Shown: positions 1-10,261, counted from the stretch's first letter. The stretch: 64,000 bases of DNA from Sphingomonas taxi (GCA_003243195.1 QFQI01000004.1:124001-188000); one strand, 5' to 3'. Notes: generated by a model not told the origin, from the letters alone. A program made the numbers and translations.

Positions 1-1264
1 TGGCGTCCACCGCGGCAGGCAGGCCCAGCGCGCGCAGGTCGATGCCGACCTCCTTCGCCGTGTCGCCGGTGTTGAACAGCGCGACATAGCGATCGTCCGG
101 CGCCTCCTCCGGCAGTGCCGACCAGATCCGCGTGCCGTCCGCGATGAAATGCGGCTGGTTGCCGGTCGATGCCTGATTGACCGCCAGCACCGCGCGATTG
201 GTGAGCAGCGCCAGCGTCGGCGCGTCCAGATGGCGCAGGTCGCCGCCCATGATGAGCGGCGATCGCGCGATCGACCACAGGGTCATCAGCGTGCGCTGCT
301 CGTCGGGGGTAAACTTCGTATCCCGCTTGCCCAGCGCGAGCCGGCCCAGCGGCAGCATGTCCGCGTCGGGCCACGCACCCGGCCGGCGCCACGGGTTCCA
401 GTTCTCCAGCCGGACGAACTGGGCGTCGAGCATCGCCCATTCGTCCCAGAAATCGTCGCTGATCCGCCACATCTGCGCATGATCGCGAACATGCGCACCG
501 CGCACCACGGGCGTTTCCCCCGGCGAGAGGCTCAGCACGATCGGCCGGCGGCTGTTGGCGATCGCCCGGTGCGCAGCCTCGATCTCGGGCGCATGGGCGT
601 CATACGGGCGGGTCATGTCGTCCATCTTGACGAAATCGACGCCCCATGATGCGTAGAGCGCGAAGATGCTGTCGTAATAGGCCTGCGCGCCCGGCCTGTG
701 CATGTCGACGCCGTACATGTCGGGGTTCCACGAACAGATGCTGGTCGTGTCGGCGACATCGGCGGCGCGATAGCGGGTGCCGAGGATCGGCAGGTTGCGC
801 TTCACCGCCAGCCGCGGGATGCCGCGCATGACGTGGATGCCGAACTTCATGCCCAGCCGATGGACGTCCGCGGCCAGCCGGGTGAAACCCGAACCGTCGG
901 CGCTGGAGGGGAAGCGGTTGGGCGCCGGGATCAACCGGCCGTAACCGTCCATCGCCGGGAGCGGCGCGGCGGCATATTCGTAGCTGGAGGCGTTCGGCTC
1001 ATACCATTGGATATCGACGGTGAAGACGTCATAGCCGAACGGCAGCAGCTCCCTGGCCATGATCGTCGCGGTGTCGCGCGCCTGCGCCTCGGTGATGGTG
1101 GTCGCGAAACTGTTCCAGCTATTCCAGCCCATCGGGGGACGCGGGGCGAGCAGCCCGCCTCCCGACGCACGGTTCGCCCCGGCCGCGCTGCCGGCGACCG
1201 CCGCGCATAGCGCGCCGCCGACGCCGCCGGCCAACACGGCTCGTCTCGCAATCGCCTCGCTCAT
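1..1264 (-). CDS. GH27-family alpha-galactosidase (3' end beyond window)
   Basis: Secreted glycoside hydrolase of family 27, expected to release terminal alpha-galactose (or a related alpha-linked sugar) in the periplasm. The coding frame stays open from an ATG at 1264 to the window edge, so the C-terminus is missing. A GGGAGG ribosome binding site lies just upstream. The N-terminus has an arginine pair followed by a Gly/Ala-rich hydrophobic stretch (RRAVLAGGVGG), a possible Tat-like signal. After it comes the family hallmark PPMGWNSWNSF, then DFVKMDD, whose first strand-end Asp is the expected nucleophile, and WRISDDFWDEW, carrying the expected acid/base Asp. It lies upstream of the window edge and downstream of fucP on the same strand, suggesting a role in freeing sugars for the neighbouring permease. 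The exact substrate cannot be read from sequence. Confidence 0.88.
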   Translation of the reverse strand, partial: MSEAIARRAVLAGGVGGALCAAVAGSAAGANRASGGGLLAPRPPMGWNSWNSFATTITEAQARDTATIMARELLPFGYDVFTVDIQWYEPNASSYEYAAAPLPAMDGYGRLIPAPNRFPSSADGSGFTRLAADVHRLGMKFGIHVMRGIPRLAVKRNLPILGTRYRAADVADTTSICSWNPDMYGVDMHRPGAQAYYDSIFALYASWGVDFVKMDDMTRPYDAHAPEIEAAHRAIANSRRPIVLSLSPGETPVVRGAHVRDHAQMWRISDDFWDEWAMLDAQFVRLENWNPWRRPGAWPDADMLPLGRLALGKRDTKFTPDEQRTLMTLWSIARSPLIMGGDLRHLDAPTLALLTNRAVLAVNQASTGNQPHFIADGTRIWSALPEEAPDDRYVALFNTGDTAKEVGIDLRALGLPAAVDA

Positions 1265-1377
1265 CGCCACATCCTCCCGCTATTTCGATCGGCGAGGCCA
1301 ATCGGCCAGTGCCGGCCCGACGCCGATGGTATTATGCGGTCATCGGCCACGGTCACCTCCACCTGTCGATCCATCCT

Positions 1378-2652
1378 TCAATGCGCGGTCGCGGTCGCGG
1401 GGTCGATCGTCACGCCGCTACGCCGCGCCGAGAGCGCGAACAGCAGCACGGCGACGAACGCCGTGGCGGGCACCAGCATCGCGGCGTTGATCCCGGCCAT
1501 GTCGGACACCGCGCCCATCAGCGCGGTCAGCGCCGCGCCGCCGATGATCGCCATCACGATCAGCGACGCGCCCGCGCGCGCCAGCGGCCCCAGCCCCGCC
1601 ATGCCGAGCGCGAAGATCGTCGGGAACTGGATCGACATGAAGAAACTGGTCGCGGTCAGCGCGATCAGCCCGGCAGTGCCGCCAACCAGACCCGCGGTCG
1701 CCGCCAGCGCCAGGCTGATCGCCGCGAACATCGCCAGCAGCAGCGGCGGCGCGATGCGGCCCATCAGCCACGCCCCGGCGAAACGGCCGACGCCGAACAG
1801 CACCAGACTGGCGAACAACCAGTCCGCGGCGATCCGCTCGCTGGTGCCCGGCAGGTTCGCCTGCGCATAGCGAATGGTGTAGCTCCACAGCCCGACCTGC
1901 GCACCGACGTAGAAGAACTGCGCCGCGGCGGCCTTCAGCAGTCGCGGCCGGCGGAACACCGCCGAGAAAGGCGCGACCTCCCCCGCCGCCGTGTCGGCAG
2001 CCTGCCCGGGAAAGCGGATCAGCGCCGCCGCGGCCGCGAACCCCAGCACCACCAGCCCGATGACGAGATACGGCGTCTGCACCGCCACCACCTCCTGCCG
2101 CAGCAGCGCGTCACGCGCGGCGGGCGCCATGGCGGCCAGCGCGGCGTCGTCATGCGCGATCGCCGACAGGATGAAAAATTTGCCGATCAGCACGCCGGTG
2201 ACGGTGCCCACCGGGTTCGCCGCCTGCGCCCAGTTGAGCCGCCGCGCCGCGCCGGCGGGATCGCCGGTCTCGGTCATCAGCGGGTTGGCGGACGTCTCGA
2301 GGAACGCCAGCCCCGCCGCGATCACGAACAGCGCCGCCAGGAAGTAGCGGTACTCGCCGACATGCGCGGCGGGATAGAACAGCAACGCTCCCGCCGCATA
2401 GAGCAGCAGCCCGGCAAGGATCGCCACCTTGTAGCCGTAACGGCGCGTCACCATCGCCGCCGGCACCGCGAGCAGGAAATAGCCGAGGTAGAAAGATTGC
2501 TGGACGAAGCTCGTCTCGAAATCCGACAGGACGAACGCCTTCCTGAACTGCGCGATCAGGATGTCGTTGAGATTGTTGGCCATGCCCCACAGGAAGAAGA
2601 GGCAGGTGGTCAGCACAATCGCCGCCCTGAAATCCGCTTTCGCCTCTCGCAT
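1378..2652 (-). CDS. fucP: FucP-type L-fucose/sugar:H+ symporter (MFS)
   Basis: Inner-membrane major facilitator transporter of the fucose permease family, expected to import L-fucose or a related sugar with protons. The start at MREAKADFRAAIVL is preferred because GGGGAGAG lies about 12 bases upstream; a longer reading from 2700 has no such site. The protein begins with FLWGMANNLNDILIAQF, the N-terminal signature of FucP proteins, followed by about 12 hydrophobic helices. The segment AFLETSANPLMTETG, with LNWAQAANPVG downstream, is also characteristic of the family. It lies between the GH27 enzyme and a fuconolactonase-like gene on the same strand, which supports a fucose-type sugar. Substrate preference between fucose, galactose and glucose is not decided by the sequence. 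Confidence 0.88.
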   Translation of the reverse strand: MREAKADFRAAIVLTTCLFFLWGMANNLNDILIAQFRKAFVLSDFETSFVQQSFYLGYFLLAVPAAMVTRRYGYKVAILAGLLLYAAGALLFYPAAHVGEYRYFLAALFVIAAGLAFLETSANPLMTETGDPAGAARRLNWAQAANPVGTVTGVLIGKFFILSAIAHDDAALAAMAPAARDALLRQEVVAVQTPYLVIGLVVLGFAAAAALIRFPGQAADTAAGEVAPFSAVFRRPRLLKAAAAQFFYVGAQVGLWSYTIRYAQANLPGTSERIAADWLFASLVLFGVGRFAGAWLMGRIAPPLLLAMFAAISLALAATAGLVGGTAGLIALTATSFFMSIQFPTIFALGMAGLGPLARAGASLIVMAIIGGAALTALMGAVSDMAGINAAMLVPATAFVAVLLFALSARRSGVTIDPATATAH

Positions 2653-2781
2653 CGGCTTGCTCTCTCCCCGCCCTGGCCGTGCGCCGGTCTGCGCCGGCAT
2701 TCCCCCCTTGCCACATCCCGCCGCTCGATTGCCAAGGAATGACTTCGCGACAGAGACGGCGCGGGTGGACAGCCGGTGCCG

Positions 2782-3618
2782 TCACGGCATGCGCGCCGCG
2801 ATCGCATAGGCGCACAGCGCATTTCCCCCGAAGATCGCCGGCGCGGATTCCGGGCAGTGGCGCGCCACATAGTCCTCGACCAGCGCCAGCACGTCGGCAT
2901 AGCTGGCGGCGAGCAGGCACACCGGCCAGTCCGATCCCCAGATCAGCCGCTCCGGCCCGAACAGCGCGAAGACATGGTCGAGATAGCGTTCGATGTCGTT
3001 GGCGCGCCACCGCGCGTGATCCGCCTCGGTGACGAGGCCCGACACCTTGCACATCACCTGAGGACAGGCGGCGACCGCGGCGATCCGTTCCGCCCAGGGC
3101 TGCCACCCGCCGCATGCGATCGCCGGCTTGGCCGCGTGATCGAGGATGAAGCGCCCCTCGCCCGCCTGGTCGAGCAGCGCCGGCACCGTCGCGAGCTGGC
3201 GGTGATCGACCAGCAGGTCGTACGACAGCCCCGCCGCCGCGACGGCGCGGATACCGCGCACGAACGGGGCGTCGAGCAGGAAATCGCCGTTCACCTCGTC
3301 CTGCACCATGTGGCGATAGCCGCAGAGCGTGGGCGCGGCATCCGCCGCCAGCCGCTCGACGATGTCCTGCGCGCGCAGGTCGATCCAGCCGACGACGCCG
3401 ACGATCGCGGGACAGCGCGCCGCGGCGTCGAGCAGCGCACGGGTCTCCGCCTCCACCTGGCGTGCCTGAACCGCAATCGCCGCATCCATGCCATTGGCCG
3501 CCAGCGTCGGCGCCAGATCGCCGGCGGTGAAATCTCGCGCGATCGGGCCATCCGCGTCGATCCACGCATATCCTGCCGGATCATACCGCCATAGATGATG
3601 GTGCGCGTCGATCCTCAT
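2782..3618 (-). CDS. L-fuconolactonase-like amidohydrolase
   Basis: Metal-dependent hydrolase of the amidohydrolase-2 group (COG3618-like), 278 residues, the usual length. It probably opens a sugar lactone such as L-fuconolactone during non-phosphorylative fucose breakdown. The N-terminus MRIDAHHHLWRYDP carries the HxH metal site. Later landmarks are the GYRHMVQDE segment, ILDHAAKP, KVSGL and the C-terminal LIWGSDWPV with the catalytic Asp. It is upstream of fucP on the same strand with a gap of about 130 bases, so the genes may be co-transcribed or have separate promoters. Other lactonases of this family act on related sugars, so the substrate assignment rests on the fucP neighbour. Confidence 0.8.
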   Translation of the reverse strand: MRIDAHHHLWRYDPAGYAWIDADGPIARDFTAGDLAPTLAANGMDAAIAVQARQVEAETRALLDAAARCPAIVGVVGWIDLRAQDIVERLAADAAPTLCGYRHMVQDEVNGDFLLDAPFVRGIRAVAAAGLSYDLLVDHRQLATVPALLDQAGEGRFILDHAAKPAIACGGWQPWAERIAAVAACPQVMCKVSGLVTEADHARWRANDIERYLDHVFALFGPERLIWGSDWPVCLLAASYADVLALVEDYVARHCPESAPAIFGGNALCAYAIAARMP

Positions 3619-3697
3619 GGATGCCTAGCCTTCCCCGCGTCGGCAGCCTGCATATCGGGCGCGGCAAGTCCAGCGCGACCAACGCCGGCGGCGCGGG

Positions 3698-5371
3698 TCA
3701 GAACAGTCCGTCGTCGTCGTCGTCGGGCACGGGGTCGTCCGCGATCGCGACGTCCATGCCGGGCAGCACGAAGCCGGCATGGACGGCACGCTCCTGCGCC
3801 ATCGTGTAGAGCGTCGCGATGGCGTCGAGCGTGGCGCGCAGGGTGGCTTCCTCCGCCGGCGGCACGACCTCGATATGGCTGGAACGCGCCGTCAGCGCCG
3901 CGGCGGCCAGCCGCATCGACCCGCTCAGCGCCAGTTCCTGCGTCAACGCCGCCGTCGTCGTCTCGACCAGTTGCACCAGCCGCGCCGCGTCGTGCTCGCC
4001 GCGCACGGCGACCTGGTCGGTCCGCTGGCAGGCGGTGCGGATGACGTCGATCGCCCCGGCCAGCACGGCGCCGATGTCGCGCTCCGCCGTATCCGACGCC
4101 ATCATCACGCCATCGCCATCCAGTTGCGCGATCGTCGCCGTGACCGCATCCATTGTGGTGCCGAGCTTCTTGGCATAACTGTCCACCTCCGACGCGACCA
4201 CCGCGACGGCGCGACCGACATCGGCGCTGCGCCGGCACAGCAGCCGCGTGTTGGTGGCGATATCCTGCACGTCGAGCCGGATCGCGGACAGGCCGGCGAC
4301 GCGCTGCGTCAGGTCGGCGACCGTGGCAGCGATCAGCGCGGTCATGCCCTCCGCCTCGCCATGCGCCGACTGGAAATGGACGATGATGCGGTCCATGCCG
4401 GTGACGCTCTCGTCCAGCGCCAGCAGGAAGCCGCGCCCCTCCGCTCCCGCCTGTTGCGCGGTCAGCCCGCACAGCGCGTGCGCATCGGGCACCAGCGCTT
4501 CCAGCGACCCGACCAGCGCCGCGGTCTCGCGCGCGAAATCCTGCGCCGTCGCGTCGAGCTGGGCGACGACGAGGCGATCGACATGCGCCGCCGCCCCGGG
4601 GCCGCAGCCATGCGCCTCCGCCAGTCGCAGCGCGGCGACGACATGCTCCAGCCGCTGGCGCGTGCTGTCGCCGACCTGCAGCGCGCCGAGCAGGACGGCG
4701 ACCTTCGCCTGGATGCTGCGGGCGATCGCGGCGACGCGCGTGGCGAGGTCGGCGACGCCGCGCAGGTGATCGTCCAGCGCCGCCGCATCCGCCGCCAGCC
4801 GGTCCGGCACCCCCGGCACCACCTTCGCGCATTCGGCGCCCAGTAGCCGGTCGACCTGCTGCACCCCGGCCAGCCCGCCTTCCAGTTCCTTGAGCTTCGC
4901 GATGACGCTGGCCAGCAGCGCCTCGCCGGAGGCCAGGCGGGCGTTCATGCCGTCCACGAAGCCGACGAAATGCTCCTCCCCGGACGCGGCGATCTTGATG
5001 TTGATGCCATAGATGCCCAGCACGCGCAGCGAGCTGTTGATGTCGACCACATGCTGGCGCAGCGTCGCGGCGATGCCGTTGATCGCCGCCATGCGGACGG
5101 TGCGGTCGGCCAGCGTGGCGGGCAGCGCGCTGATCCGGCGCGCGACGCTGGCCAGATCGGCCGCCGCCGCGCCGGCGCTGCGTTCGTCCATCGCCGCCAC
5201 GATCGTGTCCAGCCCGCCGATGGTGCGCTCCACCAGCGCGATCGCCTCCGCCAGCGTCTCGCCCGCGCGTAGGAAGCGCGTGTCGAGATTGGCCGCCAGC
5301 AGCGCCACGTCATGCCGGATCGGGCAGTCCGCCGGCTCGGCGGCCGCGACATCCAGGCTCTGGTGAAACAT
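3698..5371 (-). CDS. soluble degenerate MCP-like chemotaxis protein
   Basis: A 557-residue protein with no signal peptide or membrane segment, rich in Ala/Leu helices that look like long coiled coils. Residues near 365-405 (DIATNTRLLCRRSADVG then AVAVVASEVDSYAKKLG) align by eye with the hairpin tip of methyl-accepting chemotaxis proteins, where the usual text is close to TNLLALNAAIEAARAG and FAVVAEEVRKLA. The invariant Glu and Arg of the tip are largely lost. The C-terminus ends in an acidic run, DDPVPDDDDDGLF. A good AGGAAGG site precedes the ATG at 5371. It is the last gene of the chemotaxis operon, 13 bases after cheB. It may act as a cytoplasmic scaffold or signal sink; it is not a normal receptor. 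Confidence 0.7.
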   Translation of the reverse strand: MFHQSLDVAAAEPADCPIRHDVALLAANLDTRFLRAGETLAEAIALVERTIGGLDTIVAAMDERSAGAAAADLASVARRISALPATLADRTVRMAAINGIAATLRQHVVDINSSLRVLGIYGINIKIAASGEEHFVGFVDGMNARLASGEALLASVIAKLKELEGGLAGVQQVDRLLGAECAKVVPGVPDRLAADAAALDDHLRGVADLATRVAAIARSIQAKVAVLLGALQVGDSTRQRLEHVVAALRLAEAHGCGPGAAAHVDRLVVAQLDATAQDFARETAALVGSLEALVPDAHALCGLTAQQAGAEGRGFLLALDESVTGMDRIIVHFQSAHGEAEGMTALIAATVADLTQRVAGLSAIRLDVQDIATNTRLLCRRSADVGRAVAVVASEVDSYAKKLGTTMDAVTATIAQLDGDGVMMASDTAERDIGAVLAGAIDVIRTACQRTDQVAVRGEHDAARLVQLVETTTAALTQELALSGSMRLAAAALTARSSHIEVVPPAEEATLRATLDAIATLYTMAQERAVHAGFVLPGMDVAIADDPVPDDDDDGLF

Positions 5372-5384
5372 GATCGCGCCCTTC

Positions 5385-6458
5385 CTAGCGTGCCGTGGCG
5401 TGGAGCAGTTCGCGGGCGATGGCGTGAAGCGGCACCACCTGATCCGCGGCGCCGCGCGCGATCGCCTCCTTGGGCATGCCGAAGACGACCGAGGTCGCCT
5501 CGTCCTGCGCGAAGGTCCGCGCGCCCGCCTGCTTCATCTCTCCCAGCCCGCGCGCGCCGTCGTCGCCCATGCCCGTCATGATGATGCCGACGGCGTTCGA
5601 CCCCGCGCTGCGCGCCGCGGAGCGGAACAGCACGTCCACCGAAGGGCGGTGCCGCGAGACCAGCGGCCCGTCGCGCACCGCGACGACGTAGCGCGCGCCC
5701 TGCCGCTCCAGCATGGTATGGCGCAGCCCGCCCGGCGCGATCAGCACGCGGCCGCGCATCACGGTGTCGCCGTCCTCGGCCTCCTTCACATCCACCTGGC
5801 ACAGACCATCGAGCCGACGTGCGAAGGCGCGGGTGAAGCTTTCGGGCATGTGCTGGACGATGACGATGCCGGGCGAGTTGGCGGGCAGCGCCTCCAGCAC
5901 CTCGCGCAGCGCCTCCGTGCCGCCTGTCGAGGCTCCGATGCACACGACCATCTCGGTCGTGCGGCTCATCGCGCGGCCGCTCGGCGGCGGCAGCACCGCG
6001 TCGGCGGTCAGCTTCTTTTCCGGCGCCGAGGCGCGCGCCGGGCGGCGTGCGCCGACCCGCGCGCGCGCGGCACCCTTGACCGTGTCGCAGATCATCATTT
6101 GCGCCTCGGCCAGATGGTCGGCGACGCCGACGCGCGGCTTCAGGATCACATCCACCGCGCCGGCCTCCAGCGCCTGAAGCAGCGTGTCGGACCCTTCCTC
6201 CACCAGCGAGGAACACATGACGACCGGCACCGGGCATTGCGCCATCAGCTTGCGCAGGAAGGTGATGCCGTCCATCCGCGGCATCTCGACGTCGAGCGTG
6301 ATGACGTCGGGCACCTCGTCCTGCATGTACCGCGCGGCGGCGAAGGGATCGGCAGCGGCGGCGATCACCTCGATCTGCGGATCGGCGGACAGGATCGCGG
6401 TCATCGTCTGGCGCACGCTGGCGCTGTCGTCGATCACCAGGACACGGGTCTTCTTCAT
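5385..6458 (-). CDS. cheB: CheB chemotaxis protein-glutamate methylesterase/deamidase
   Basis: Response-regulator-controlled methylesterase that removes methyl groups from chemoreceptors, providing adaptation. The 357-residue protein starts at [11 protein letters not shown], four bases after cheR; upstream extension in the same frame is cheR sequence read out of frame. The receiver domain has DD at residues 10-11, the phosphoacceptor Asp56 (TLDVEMP) and Lys107 (LKP). A linker of about 50 residues leads to the esterase domain with Ser177 in GASTGG, His203 in VQHMPE and Asp300 in GMGDDG, the expected catalytic triad. Position within the operon after cheR is the usual order for a receptor-adaptation pair. 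Confidence 0.96.
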   Translation of the reverse strand: MKKTRVLVIDDSASVRQTMTAILSADPQIEVIAAAADPFAAARYMQDEVPDVITLDVEMPRMDGITFLRKLMAQCPVPVVMCSSLVEEGSDTLLQALEAGAVDVILKPRVGVADHLAEAQMMICDTVKGAARARVGARRPARASAPEKKLTADAVLPPPSGRAMSRTTEMVVCIGASTGGTEALREVLEALPANSPGIVIVQHMPESFTRAFARRLDGLCQVDVKEAEDGDTVMRGRVLIAPGGLRHTMLERQGARYVVAVRDGPLVSRHRPSVDVLFRSAARSAGSNAVGIIMTGMGDDGARGLGEMKQAGARTFAQDEATSVVFGMPKEAIARGAADQVVPLHAIARELLHATAR

Positions 6459-6462
6459 GGCG

Positions 6463-7329
6463 TCAGGTCCGCTGAAAGACGGTGTTGGCCACCGCGGTGA
6501 GCGGCAGATCGAAACCGGCGACCGATTCCGAATGGCCCAGGAACAGCAGCCCGCCCGGGCGCAGGCAGTCGGCAAGCCGGCGCACGACCTTCTGCTGCGT
6601 CGGCTTGTCGAAATAGATCAGCACGTTGCGGCAGAAGATGATGTCCATGGGGTCGCCCACGGGATAGTGATCGTCCATCAGGTTGAGCCGCGCATACCCG
6701 ATCGTGGCGCGCAGTTCGGGCGTGATCCGCACCTCGTCGCGCCGACCGTCGCGGGCGCGCAGCACGTAGCGGCCACGCAGCAGCGGCGGCACCGGATCGA
6801 GCAGCGCGGCGGGGTAGATGCCGCGACGCGCGGTCGCCAGCACGTTGGTGTCGAGATCGGTGGCGAGGATGCCGTAGTCCGGGCCACCTTCGTCGCGGGC
6901 GAAGGCGTCGAGCAACATCGCCAGCGTATAGGGTTCGGCGCCGGTCGAGCACGCCGCGCTCCACACGCGCAGCCGCTGCACGCCGCGATCGCGCAATCCG
7001 GGCAGGACCGTGCCGGTCAGATAGTCGAAATGCCGGGGCTCGCGAAAGAAGTCCGTCTTGTTGGTGGTGACCGCATTCAGCAGATGCTCGTTCTCGTCGA
7101 TCAGGTGATCGCCCTCGAACAGCCATGCGCAATAGTCGCCCAGGCTGTGATGCCCGGTCGCCCGCACGCGACGGCGCAGCCGGCCCTCGATCATCGTGAT
7201 CTTCGCCGGTGGCAGGCGGATCCCGGCCTGGTCGAAGATATGGGCGGCGAGCCGGTCGAAATCGCGGCGCGACAGATGTTCCTGCGGCGCGGCGACCGGC
7301 CGATCGGGGGTGGTGGCGGGAAGGGACAT
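6463..7329 (-). CDS. cheR: CheR chemoreceptor methyltransferase
   Basis: S-adenosylmethionine-dependent methyltransferase that methylates glutamates on chemoreceptors, opposing CheB. The start at [11 protein letters not shown] is preferred because AGGA lies eight bases upstream and the longer reading runs back towards the cheW stop. The N-terminal helical domain contains [16 protein letters not shown] and the [13 protein letters not shown] segment typical of CheR. The SAM-binding fold shows [26 protein letters not shown] and [12 protein letters not shown]. The C-terminus ends at LFLGHSESV followed by the usual VFQRT tail. Cytoplasmic; transcribed between cheW and cheB. Confidence 0.96.
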   Translation of the reverse strand: MSLPATTPDRPVAAPQEHLSRRDFDRLAAHIFDQAGIRLPPAKITMIEGRLRRRVRATGHHSLGDYCAWLFEGDHLIDENEHLLNAVTTNKTDFFREPRHFDYLTGTVLPGLRDRGVQRLRVWSAACSTGAEPYTLAMLLDAFARDEGGPDYGILATDLDTNVLATARRGIYPAALLDPVPPLLRGRYVLRARDGRRDEVRITPELRATIGYARLNLMDDHYPVGDPMDIIFCRNVLIYFDKPTQQKVVRRLADCLRPGGLLFLGHSESVAGFDLPLTAVANTVFQRT

Positions 7330-7360
7330 GACGGATCCTGATGCGGTTCGACGGCGCGGC

Positions 7361-7849
7361 TCAGGCCGCGCGGTCGAGTCCTGCGGAGGCCAGCGCACGA
7401 TCGTCGGCGTGCAGCGTGGCCAGATCGAGAAGGACGACGAAGCCGCCGCCGCGCCGCAGGATGCCGCGGAGATGCTCCGAGCGCCATCGCGTGCCGACGT
7501 CCGGCGACGGCTCCACCGCCCCGGCGGGGAAGGCGCTGACGTCGAGCACGCGATCCACGACCAGCCCCAGCGCCAGCGGCTCCCCGCCGGCGCGCGGCAG
7601 ATCGACCACCAGGATGCGGGTGGCCAGCGTGACGTCCGCCGCCGCCAGCCCGAGGCGCACCCGCAGGTCCACCATCGGCACCGACGTGCCGCGCACGTCG
7701 GTCAGGCCGAGCAGCCACGCCGGGGCATCGGGCACCCGGAAGGCCGGGCGATGGTCCAGGATCTCGCGCACCGCCGCGACGGGAAGCGCGAACTCCTCGT
7801 CCCCCAACCCGAAGACGACGACCTGAAGGTCGGCCCCGGCCGCGCTCAT
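7361..7849 (-). CDS. cheW: CheW-type coupling protein (downstream copy)
   Basis: Adaptor that links chemoreceptors to the CheA kinase. The 162-residue protein is a single CheW domain: [24 protein letters not shown] opens the fold, [23 protein letters not shown] is the characteristic central block, and [13 protein letters not shown] the later strand. The start codon overlaps the stop of the upstream MCP gene by four bases (ATGA), implying translational coupling and matched dosage of receptor and adaptor. This is one of two CheW genes in the operon; the other precedes the MCP gene. The two differ considerably, so they may prefer different receptors. Confidence 0.95.
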   Translation of the reverse strand: MSAAGADLQVVVFGLGDEEFALPVAAVREILDHRPAFRVPDAPAWLLGLTDVRGTSVPMVDLRVRLGLAAADVTLATRILVVDLPRAGGEPLALGLVVDRVLDVSAFPAGAVEPSPDVGTRWRSEHLRGILRRGGGFVVLLDLATLHADDRALASAGLDRAA

Positions 7850-9669
7850 GCGGCGCGCCCGAAGTCGGCGTCTTCGCCGTCCGCGCCGCCCTGCGTCAGG
7901 TCGAGCGCGAAGCCGCGCACGCGGGCCTGCTGGTCGGCGACCGAGGCGCCGCGCGCCGGCGCCTTGCCCTGCTGCGGCGCGCGGCCTCCCGCCTTGCTCG
8001 CCACCGGACGCGCCGGCGCAGGCTTGCGGACCGCACCGCGCTGGCCAGCTCCCTTGCCGCGCTGGTCGAGGCGGAAATAGGCGATGCTCTCCTGCAGTTC
8101 CTCGGCCTGGCTCGCCAGTTCCTCGGACGTGGAGGAAATCTGCTCGGACGCCGACGCATTCTGCTGCGTCACCGTGTCGAGCTGCTGGATCGCCTGATTG
8201 ATCTGCGACGCCCCGATATCCTGTTCGCGGCAGGCGGCGCTGATCTCGCTGACCAGCTCGGCGGTGCGGCGGATGTCGGGAACCAGCCGGGTCAGCATCT
8301 CGCCGGCCTGGGTGGCCGCCGTCACCGTGTCGGACGACACGCTGCTGATCTCGGCCGCCGCGGTCTGGCTGCGTTCGGCCAGCTTGCGCACCTCGGCCGC
8401 GACCACCGCAAAGCCCTTGCCGTGTTCGCCGGCGCGCGCCGCTTCCACCGCCGCGTTGAGCGCCAGCAGGTCGGTCTGGCGCGCGATCTCCTGCACGATG
8501 CCGATCTTCTCGGCGATCGTGCGCATCGCGCTGACCGCCTTCTGCACCGCCGCGCCGCTCTGTTCGGCATCGGTCGAGGACTGACGCGCGATCTTCTCGG
8601 TCTGGCTGGCGTTGTCGGCGTTCTGCTTGATGTTGGCGGCCATCTGCTCCATCGAGGCGGAGGCTTCCTCGGCCGCCGCGGCCTGTTCGGTCGCGCCCTG
8701 CGACACCTGCTCCGACGACGACGACAGCTCCTGGCTGCCCGCGGCGACGTTCTGCGCCGCCAGCGTGGCATCGCCGACGACGCCGCGCAGCCGCTCGACC
8801 ATCGCGATCAGCGCATGGCCCAGCTTGTCCTGATCGGACAGCGCGGTGTGCTCGACGGTCAGGTCGCCGCCCGCGATCGTGTCGGCCAGTTGCGCGGTCT
8901 TGCGCAGGTTGACGGTCATGGCGTTGACGGTATCGACCAGATCCTTGATCTCGTCGTTGGTGGTGACCGTGACCTCATGGTCGAGATCGCCGATCGCCAC
9001 CGCGTCGATCGCGACGCCGACGCGCTTCAGACCGACCGAGACGACCCGCGAGATCCATACGGCACCGCCCACCGCGATGAGCAGCGCCAGTGCGGCGACG
9101 CCGAGCAGGAGGTTGCGCGCGCTGGCGTAAAGCGCGTCGGTCGACGCATCGGCATCGGCCATGGCCTTGTCCTGGATGGCGACGATCTTCTCCAGGTCGT
9201 TGGAGATGTCCGTCGCGATGACCCGCGACTGTCCGATCGACAGTGCGCCCGCCTCCATGTTCTTGTTGGCCTTCGCCAGTTCGCGGATACGATCGTTGAT
9301 GGGCTCGTATTCGCCCCACTTGCTGTCGACATCTTTCCACAGATCGCGCGTCTCGGGCGTCGCTGTCGCCAGCCCGTTCTTTACCAGACCATCCATGACG
9401 TCGCGGGCGGCGACATCCTCGCGATCGAACTTCTCCGTCAGGGCGTCGTCCTCGGTCAGCGCCATGTTCTTCTCCTTGCGAAGAACGGTGCCGATCTCGG
9501 TGTTGGTGCTCTGCGCCAGGCTGAGGCGCTTGGCCGGACCCGCGATCACGTCGCTGATCGCGGTGTTGAGCGTGTTCATGCGGGTGATGCCGACGCCGAC
9601 CACCGCCAGCATCATCACTATCAGGACGGCGAACGTCCCCCCGAGCTTCATCTTGATCGTTGCGCGCAT
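7846..9669 (-). CDS. mcp: methyl-accepting chemotaxis protein
   Basis: Membrane chemoreceptor of 607 residues. A first transmembrane helix lies near residues 9-29 ([19 protein letters not shown]). It is followed by a periplasmic four-helix-bundle-type sensor region of about 160 residues and a second membrane helix ([20 protein letters not shown]). A HAMP domain follows, then a long signalling domain with the conserved tip [19 protein letters not shown] and [16 protein letters not shown]. The start is ATG at 9669 with GGGGGGAA upstream; the slightly longer GTG reading lies inside that site. The C-terminal tail is Ala/Pro/Arg-rich, with no NWETF-type CheR tether. The ligand cannot be predicted. 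Confidence 0.94.
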   Translation of the reverse strand: MRATIKMKLGGTFAVLIVMMLAVVGVGITRMNTLNTAISDVIAGPAKRLSLAQSTNTEIGTVLRKEKNMALTEDDALTEKFDREDVAARDVMDGLVKNGLATATPETRDLWKDVDSKWGEYEPINDRIRELAKANKNMEAGALSIGQSRVIATDISNDLEKIVAIQDKAMADADASTDALYASARNLLLGVAALALLIAVGGAVWISRVVSVGLKRVGVAIDAVAIGDLDHEVTVTTNDEIKDLVDTVNAMTVNLRKTAQLADTIAGGDLTVEHTALSDQDKLGHALIAMVERLRGVVGDATLAAQNVAAGSQELSSSSEQVSQGATEQAAAAEEASASMEQMAANIKQNADNASQTEKIARQSSTDAEQSGAAVQKAVSAMRTIAEKIGIVQEIARQTDLLALNAAVEAARAGEHGKGFAVVAAEVRKLAERSQTAAAEISSVSSDTVTAATQAGEMLTRLVPDIRRTAELVSEISAACREQDIGASQINQAIQQLDTVTQQNASASEQISSTSEELASQAEELQESIAYFRLDQRGKGAGQRGAVRKPAPARPVASKAGGRAPQQGKAPARGASVADQQARVRGFALDLTQGGADGEDADFGRAA

Positions 9670-9756
9670 AGAATTGGTTCCCCCCACGGGAATAACGGTG
9701 TTGACTGGAAAGGCGGGCGATGCCGGTGCGGTGCGGTCGTCAGGGCGGCAGGCGGG

Positions 9757-10257
9757 TCATGCCGCCCGGCCGGGTCGGGCGGCGCCGGTCAGCCGGGCGA
9801 ACAGCGCCGGCAGGTCGGGCAGCACGATCAGGTCACCCTGACGCCGGACGAGGCAGCGGACATGCTCGCGCGGCCAGCGGATGCCGATCACCGGCGCTTC
9901 CTCCGCCGACAGCGCGTCGAGCATCGTGACCTCGTCGACACGATCGGCCTTGATGCCCATCAGCAGCGGTTCGCCGTCCACGTCCAGCTCGATCACGACG
10001 ATGCGGCTGTCGGTGGTCGCCTCCTGCGCCTCCATGCCGAAGGCGAGCCGCAGGTCGGCGAGCGGGATGATGCGGCCACGGAAGTTGAACACCGCGGCGG
10101 CGAGCGGATCTGCGCCGGGCACCGGCGTGACCGGCGGCATGTCGAGGATCTCGCGCACGATCGTGGCCTCGAACGCGAAGGTTTCGCCACCAAGGCCGAA
10201 GGTCAGCACCTCCAGCCCGCGATCCGGCGACCAATGGGGTATGCGATGATACGGCAT
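9757..10257 (-). CDS. cheW: CheW-type coupling protein (upstream copy)
   Basis: A 166-residue single-domain CheW adaptor. The fold starts at LEVLTFGLGGETFAFEATIVREILD, with VFNFRGRIIPLADLRLAFG as the central block and LLMGIKADRVDEV later. It follows cheA with only four bases between the genes, and is separated by about 87 bases from the MCP gene downstream. Having one CheW next to cheA and another next to cheR is common in alphaproteobacterial chemotaxis operons. The protein is cytoplasmic and should occupy the receptor-kinase array. Confidence 0.95.
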   Translation of the reverse strand: MPYHRIPHWSPDRGLEVLTFGLGGETFAFEATIVREILDMPPVTPVPGADPLAAAVFNFRGRIIPLADLRLAFGMEAQEATTDSRIVVIELDVDGEPLLMGIKADRVDEVTMLDALSAEEAPVIGIRWPREHVRCLVRRQGDLIVLPDLPALFARLTGAARPGRAA

Positions 10258-10261
10258 GGGC

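Noticed and set aside
1309..2742. Long plus-strand open frame of 477 codons over fucP
   Set aside because: It is very Arg/Gln/His-rich with no recognisable domain. It mirrors the true minus-strand permease and is a by-product of high GC codon use.
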